DNA of 64,000 bases from Halobiforma lacisalsi AJ5 (GTDB lineage Archaea > Halobacteriota > Halobacteria > Halobacteriales > Natrialbaceae), in the NCBI RefSeq assembly GCF_000226975.2, contig NZ_CP019285.1, positions 1,922,001 through 1,986,000 of the forward strand, read 5' to 3'. Both the position numbers and the translations under genes were made by a program. Positions 60,025 through 64,000 of this stretch are shown here, in pieces (the stretch's first letter is position 1; each line of letters opens with the position of its first letter). The notes under the pieces were generated by a model. That model was given only the letters and a program-made list of their open reading frames with translations, made no database searches and was not told the DNA's origin.

Positions 60025-60522
60025 ATGAGCGACAAGCCGTGGACCGACCGGATCGTCGGCGAGCGGATGACCGTCGATCAGGAGTTCTCCTCCCGGGTTC
60101 GGGACTCGCAGTTCTCGAACCAGCAGTGGAGCCTGATCATGACGGCCACGGAGTTCGAGATCGAGCGCGCAGACGACCCCGAAAACGCGCGACTCGTCGC
60201 GGACACCGAGCAGGTCGAACAGATCATCCCCGAACTCGAGAACGTCCAGTCCGGGATGGGTGCGATGGGTGGTCCCGGGGGAGGCGGAGGCGCCGGCCCG
60301 GGAGCGGGCGGTGGCGATTCCTCCGGCGGCCTCGTCGACTCGATCAAGGGCGCGCTCGGACTCGGCGGTCGCGGTTCCGGACCCGGCTCCGGCGGCGATC
60401 ACGACGAGAAACTGGCGGCGGCAGAACGGCTCACCCAGGAGTACGCAGACGAACTCCAGTCACACCTCGAGGACAACGGCCGCTGGGAGTCGGTTCGGGA
60501 GGCCGCGGCCGAGAGCGAATAG
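60025..60522 (+). CDS. DUF5799 family protein
   Basis: A 165-residue haloarchaeal protein, MSDKPWTDRIVGERMTVDQEF. The conserved N-terminal half contains SNQQWSLIMTATEFEIERADDPENARLVADTEQV. A Gly-rich, low-complexity middle (GGPGGGGGAGPGAGGG) and another glycine patch GGRGSGPGSGG divide it from helix-rich C-terminus LAAAERLTQEYADELQSHLE. I recognise it as DUF5799. Function unknown. Confidence 0.88.
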   Translation: MSDKPWTDRIVGERMTVDQEFSSRVRDSQFSNQQWSLIMTATEFEIERADDPENARLVADTEQVEQIIPELENVQSGMGAMGGPGGGGGAGPGAGGGDSSGGLVDSIKGALGLGGRGSGPGSGGDHDEKLAAAERLTQEYADELQSHLEDNGRWESVREAAAESE

Positions 60523-60601
60523 CGGCCGCTGCCGGCTCCAGGTCAGGTTAGGTCGGGCCAGGTTCCGACTCCGTGTGAACGACGGGCGACGGGAACCGAC
60601 G

Positions 60602-60745
60602 TCAGTCGCCGGCCCGAAACAGGGTGTACTCGCTGGTCTCGTAGATGTTGATCAGTTCGTTGACCAGCTCGTCGTAGGACTCGTCCTCGACGCGCAGTGC
60701 GTCCAGCCGCTCGATGGTCTCCTCCTCGAGTTCGACGGTCGGCAT
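60602..60745 (-). CDS. 47-aa antitoxin-like protein (possibly DUF7557)
   Basis: A 47-residue protein, MPTVELEEETIERLDALRVED.... A short strand TVEL followed by two helices (EETIERLDALR, DESYDELVNELINIY) is a ribbon-helix-helix-like pattern shared with VapB-type antitoxins and the haloarchaeal DUF7557 family (from memory). No toxin gene is next to it. Conserved elsewhere in haloarchaea, so likely a solo regulator. Confidence 0.8.
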   Translation of the reverse strand: MPTVELEEETIERLDALRVEDESYDELVNELINIYETSEYTLFRAGD

Positions 60746-60907
60746 ACGTGAGAGTTCGACGGCGATGGGCAAAAGCGCCACGGGGATTTCAGGGGCCGTC
60801 CCGACGGGCGACGATCGGGGATGAACGCGACGCCGTCCGTGTCTGACCGCTCACCCTTACGACTGCAAGTCACAGCACCTTTAGGCACGGTTCCCGACCG
60901 TCAGTGT

Positions 60908-61192
60908 ATGACCGACGTAAACACGGTTACCGTTTCGATCGAAGCCGACGACTCCACTGACGAAGTCACCATCCCCGCCGGACTCCTCGACCTCGTCGCG
61001 GAGGGCGACCAGACCACCGCCGAGACGATCGGCGACGTCGCCCTGCTGTCGTTCGCCAGCCGCGCCCACCACGTCGTCCACCACGGCGAGGGCAGCGACG
61101 AGGAACTCGAGGCCCAGGAAGAACGCGTCATGGAGCTGTTCGAGGAGCGCTTCGGCGTGACGTTCGGCGAAGCGACCGGGCACCAGCACTGA
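60908..61192 (+). CDS. small haloarchaeal protein (possibly DUF7545)
   Basis: A 94-residue acidic protein, MTDVNTVTVSIEADDSTDEVTIPAGLLDLVAEGDQTTAETIGDVALL. C-terminal FASRAHHVVHHGEGSDEELEAQEERVMELFEERFG and TGHQH add five His residues. I believe this is DUF7545; the function is unknown. The start follows CCGTCAGTGT at a leaderless-type distance from CTTTAGGC. Confidence 0.72.
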   Translation: MTDVNTVTVSIEADDSTDEVTIPAGLLDLVAEGDQTTAETIGDVALLSFASRAHHVVHHGEGSDEELEAQEERVMELFEERFGVTFGEATGHQH

Positions 61193-61276
61193 ACTGCCGA
61201 ACTGAACTGCCGGACTGAACCCCGCTAACGGAGTTGCGGTTCGACCTGATCCTTTTCGACTGACCGAGGGGGAGAG

Positions 61277-64000
61277 CTACGGTGCCGTGCCGGTCGATTC
61301 GATCCCCGCGCCGGGGTCGTCTCCGATCTGTATTCCGTTTTCGTCGCCGACGAACTCGTCGCCGTCGTTACCGCCGTCACCGCCGACTCCCGCACCGATA
61401 CCGTTCCCGTCGGTTCCGCCGCCGTCGTCCGTTCCGATCCCCGCATCGCCCGTATCGGTCGGCGCCTCGAGCGTTACCGTCGTCTCGACGGTCTCGTTGT
61501 CCGTCGAGATCGTCGCCGTGTACGCACCCGGTTCCAGGTCCGCCGTCTCGGCTGTCAGCGACACCGTCGCCGCGTTGCCGGCCTCGAGTTCGAGCGGCGG
61601 CTCCGTCGCGTCGACGACGGTTCCGTCGAGGGCCAGTTCGACCGTCTGCGCGCCGGCTCGCTCGCCGACGTTGGCGACCGTCGCCTCGAACAGGAGGTCT
61701 TCCCCCTGTTCGACCGGCGCGTTCGTCGCGAGCATTTCGAAAACGAACTGCTCGGGTTCCTCGTCGAAGTCGGCGATCTCCCCTGCGGGGTCGGTCTCGG
61801 CGACGAACACCTCGTCGTAGTCGTAGATGCTCATATCGGCGGTCCAGACGAGTCGCTCGTCCTCCGTCTCGGGCGTCCACTCGACCGTGAACGTCCCCTC
61901 GCCGGGCGCGAGTTCCTCGAGCGGCTCGTCCTCGGTCGCGCCCTCGAGTTCGCTCCGGACGAGCACGGGCGCGTCGTTGGGGTTCTCGTAGCCGAAGGTC
62001 ACGTCGATCGTCGGCGGCTCGTCGCCCTCGCCGTCGTCGACGACGGTCGTCTCCGCCACGAACGTCGACGGGAGCTCCGGGCGGGTCTCCTCGATACACT
62101 CCTCGCCCTCCGGGTTGGGGTGGTCGATCCCCGCGACCGGGAACGCTTCGGGCGAGGTGATGCCCGTGATGGCGGTCCCGTAACTGCCGTAGTCGCCGAC
62201 GGCCACCATCACCTCGTCGTCGGCGGTACGTGTGATCCGGTCGTCGGCTTCCCCGTCGACCTCGAAGACGATCGTTCCCGTGAACGGCGCCTCGACGTCC
62301 TCACCGACCGTCACGAAGTCCTCGGCGATCGTGTTGCCGAACCCGCCGAGCGTGTAGAACCCGGTGCTGGCCGCGATGGAGTCGCCCTCCTCGAAAGAGT
62401 CGCTGACCTCGGCGCGGCGACAGTCGACGAATTCGACCTCGAACCCCTCGTCGAGGGTGTACTCGAACGTCTCGTTGGCGAGGACGTCACCGTCGGTCGC
62501 GTCGATCACCGCCGCCTCGAGCGTCGCGTCCGCCTCGAGGGGGTCGTCGAGGTCGATCGTCTCGTTCTCGAGGGATTCGTCGGCCGGGAAGGGGTCGGTT
62601 TCGACGAGTGGGTCGTCACCGGCAGCGTCCGCCTCGGCGACCGTGAGCGCGTAGTCGACGGTGGCGTTCGCGGCCTCTATCGTCACGGTCTCGCCGTCAC
62701 CGCGCTGATCGGTGACCGTGAGGTTCGCGTCCGGCGCGGGTTCCGGCGGTTCGGGTTCGGGTTCGGGTTCGGGCTCGGTGTCGTCTTCGACGGTGTACTC
62801 GATCGACTCGGTCGCCAGCGCCTCGTCGTCCGCGGCGTCCCGGACAGAGACGTCCACCGTCGCGTTCTCCTCGAGCGGCGGCTCGAGCGCGAGCGAGAGG
62901 TCCTCGACCGGTTCGCCGGCCGCGAAGACGTCGCTGTCGACGCGCTCGCCGTTGTACTGGGCGCTGACGAGGTAGTCGACGGTGGCGTTGGCCTCGTCGA
63001 CGGTCAGCGTCTCGCCGTCGCCGGCCTGGTCGGTGACGGAAAGGGTGGCTTCCGGCTCGGGTTCGGGTTCCGGTTCGTCCGCTTCGACCGTCACGAACGC
63101 CCCATCGAGGACCGGTCCGCCACCGTCGGAGACGTACGGTTCGTCGTCCTCGCCGTCGCTCTCGACGTAGCGGAACGTCTCGTCGTCGGTCGTGTCGTGG
63201 TGGACGACGGCGACGAGCGGACGGCTCTCCTCGAGCGGTTCGTCGAACTCCACGGTCACGTTCTCGTGACCTCCGGGCTCGAGGTACGCCGACGCGCCAA
63301 GCACGGCGTCGGGATCGGCGTCGACCGTGACCCCGTCGTAGACCGCGACGAAGCCGCCCTCGGAGAGTTCGACCGAGTCGATCACGACGCTGTCGCCGTC
63401 GGACTCCTGGTCGTCGAACGAGATCGTCGCCTCGCCCTCGCGTTCGTCGATTCGCTCGATGCGCTGGACGACCTCCACTTCGACGTACTGGACGAGCACG
63501 GTCGGATCGGCGGTTCCCTCGTCGACCGCGTAGGCGGTCGCGTCGGCCGCGGTCTCGGCCGTCACCCGCTGGAGTTGCGAGACGCTGATGCGCTGGGACT
63601 GCACCGCGCGGGCGGTCTCCTGGCTCGCGCTCGTCGCGGCGACCTGGATCTGTTCGACGGTCGCCTCCTGGTACTGAGAGAGCGCGCCGGTCGCGCTTCC
63701 GCTGGCGAGTCGCTGCACCTGCACGACGTCGACGACCTGTTTCTGGAGCACCGCGCCCTCGCCGGCGCCGGCCGCGGCGGCCTGGATCGCCTCGACCTCG
63801 ACGACCTGATACTGGACCGCCGACTCGACGGCCCCTTTCGCGGCCCCCGTCGCGGCGGATTGGATCTGCGTGATCGACACCTCCTGACGCTGGACGAGCG
63901 TCCCGCGGGCGCCCCCGTCCGCGGCGGCCTGGATCTGCTCGACCGTCGCCTCCTGGCGCTGGATCGCGCCCTTCGCCGCCCCGAACGACGCCTCCTGGAT
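61277..64000 (-). CDS. large repeat-containing surface/secreted protein, N-terminus beyond window
   Basis: 907 residues are visible; the frame runs off the right edge, so start and any signal peptide are missing. The N-terminal visible ~170 residues are imperfect 23-26-residue repeats of Q-x-V-x-x-I-Q-x-A-A-x-G-A-x-x-G-A (amphipathic, Gln/Ala). Next comes a beta domain like DUF7282 (SVVIDSVELSEGGFVAVYDG). Two repeated Pro-Glu linkers and paired LSVTDQ-x-GDGETLT / LTVTDQRGDGETVT domains follow. Later a CARDB-like stretch (LLFEATVANVGERAGAQTV, AATVSLTAETADLEPGAYTATI) leads to a Gly/Asp-rich tail. No PGF-CTERM anchor or final membrane span is visible, suggesting secretion. Confidence 0.8.
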   Translation of the reverse strand: MQEASFGAAKGAIQRQEATVEQIQAAADGGARGTLVQRQEVSITQIQSAATGAAKGAVESAVQYQVVEVEAIQAAAAGAGEGAVLQKQVVDVVQVQRLASGSATGALSQYQEATVEQIQVAATSASQETARAVQSQRISVSQLQRVTAETAADATAYAVDEGTADPTVLVQYVEVEVVQRIERIDEREGEATISFDDQESDGDSVVIDSVELSEGGFVAVYDGVTVDADPDAVLGASAYLEPGGHENVTVEFDEPLEESRPLVAVVHHDTTDDETFRYVESDGEDDEPYVSDGGGPVLDGAFVTVEADEPEPEPEPEATLSVTDQAGDGETLTVDEANATVDYLVSAQYNGERVDSDVFAAGEPVEDLSLALEPPLEENATVDVSVRDAADDEALATESIEYTVEDDTEPEPEPEPEPPEPAPDANLTVTDQRGDGETVTIEAANATVDYALTVAEADAAGDDPLVETDPFPADESLENETIDLDDPLEADATLEAAVIDATDGDVLANETFEYTLDEGFEVEFVDCRRAEVSDSFEEGDSIAASTGFYTLGGFGNTIAEDFVTVGEDVEAPFTGTIVFEVDGEADDRITRTADDEVMVAVGDYGSYGTAITGITSPEAFPVAGIDHPNPEGEECIEETRPELPSTFVAETTVVDDGEGDEPPTIDVTFGYENPNDAPVLVRSELEGATEDEPLEELAPGEGTFTVEWTPETEDERLVWTADMSIYDYDEVFVAETDPAGEIADFDEEPEQFVFEMLATNAPVEQGEDLLFEATVANVGERAGAQTVELALDGTVVDATEPPLELEAGNAATVSLTAETADLEPGAYTATISTDNETVETTVTLEAPTDTGDAGIGTDDGGGTDGNGIGAGVGGDGGNDGDEFVGDENGIQIGDDPGAGIESTGTAP

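Overview
The window is a high-GC chromosomal segment from a haloarchaeon, probably of the Natrialbaceae (Natrinema/Haloterrigena-like). The evidence is very acidic proteomes, abundant CTCGAG-type codon pairs, many leaderless starts about 25 nt after a TATA element, archaeal enzymes (CTP-dependent riboflavin kinase, CDP-archaeol synthase, Rio2, archaeal Elp3, NcsA, L15e), FtsZ2 with its CdrS/CdrL ribbon-helix-helix partners, and many haloarchaea-only small proteins. The species assignment is inference.

0-16 kb is mostly housekeeping. It holds a ribK-ribB riboflavin pair (ribK cut by the left edge), an aldehyde dehydrogenase, a double winged-helix regulator with palindromes in its promoter, ilvE, membrane proteins DUF418 and DUF502, a PRODH-like gene, a D-2-hydroxyacid dehydrogenase, carS, an HSL-type esterase, pyrE, thrS behind a strikingly structured ~158-nt leader, gfcR (a PyrE-like sugar regulator) and a LMW phosphatase.

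16-30 kb has a universal stress protein, rpl15e, DUF302, rio2, and a divergent tyrosine recombinase translationally coupled to a 68-residue protein. A gene-poor, compositionally odd stretch (20.65-22.15 kb) and an accessory lipoprotein follow. Then come lipoate ligase, endonuclease IV, two methyltransferases, an ABC export pair and a Bat-type regulator.

30-43 kb has small regulators and conserved haloarchaeal proteins, ncsA (tRNA 2-thiolation) and a sugar-phosphate nucleotidyltransferase. The division cluster cdrL-cdrS-ftsZ2 follows, with five GTCTTAC-type sites in the cdrL-cdrS gap. A tRNA-Tyr has a duplicated 3' end 113 bp downstream (old att scar). Next are a TenA_E/TenA_C pair, a ZIP transporter, an HpaI-like aldolase and a halolysin-type subtilase.

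43-64 kb has elp3, a DUF411 lipoprotein, the complete mrpABCDEFG Na+/H+ antiporter operon with an extra 43-codon bridging ORF between A and B, a SHOCT protein, and a RecJ/DHH-like protein whose catalytic residues are lost. It also has an MBL hydrolase, OsmC, and an IS200/IS605 element. That element has an intact TnpB but a TnpA lacking a normal start codon and carrying an in-frame two-hairpin insert. The window ends with a gamma carbonic anhydrase, small conserved proteins, and a large secreted-looking repeat protein running off the right edge.

Functional threads are osmoadaptation/Na+ homeostasis (mrp), tRNA modification and charging (elp3, ncsA, thrS), cofactor metabolism (riboflavin, thiamin salvage, lipoate), and cell division control. 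The most unusual signals are the thrS leader, the cdr operator cluster, the tRNA-Tyr att scar, the hairpin insert in tnpA, the mrpA-mrpB bridging ORF and the repeat protein at the right edge. No CRISPR array, rRNA or obvious multi-gene defence island was seen.
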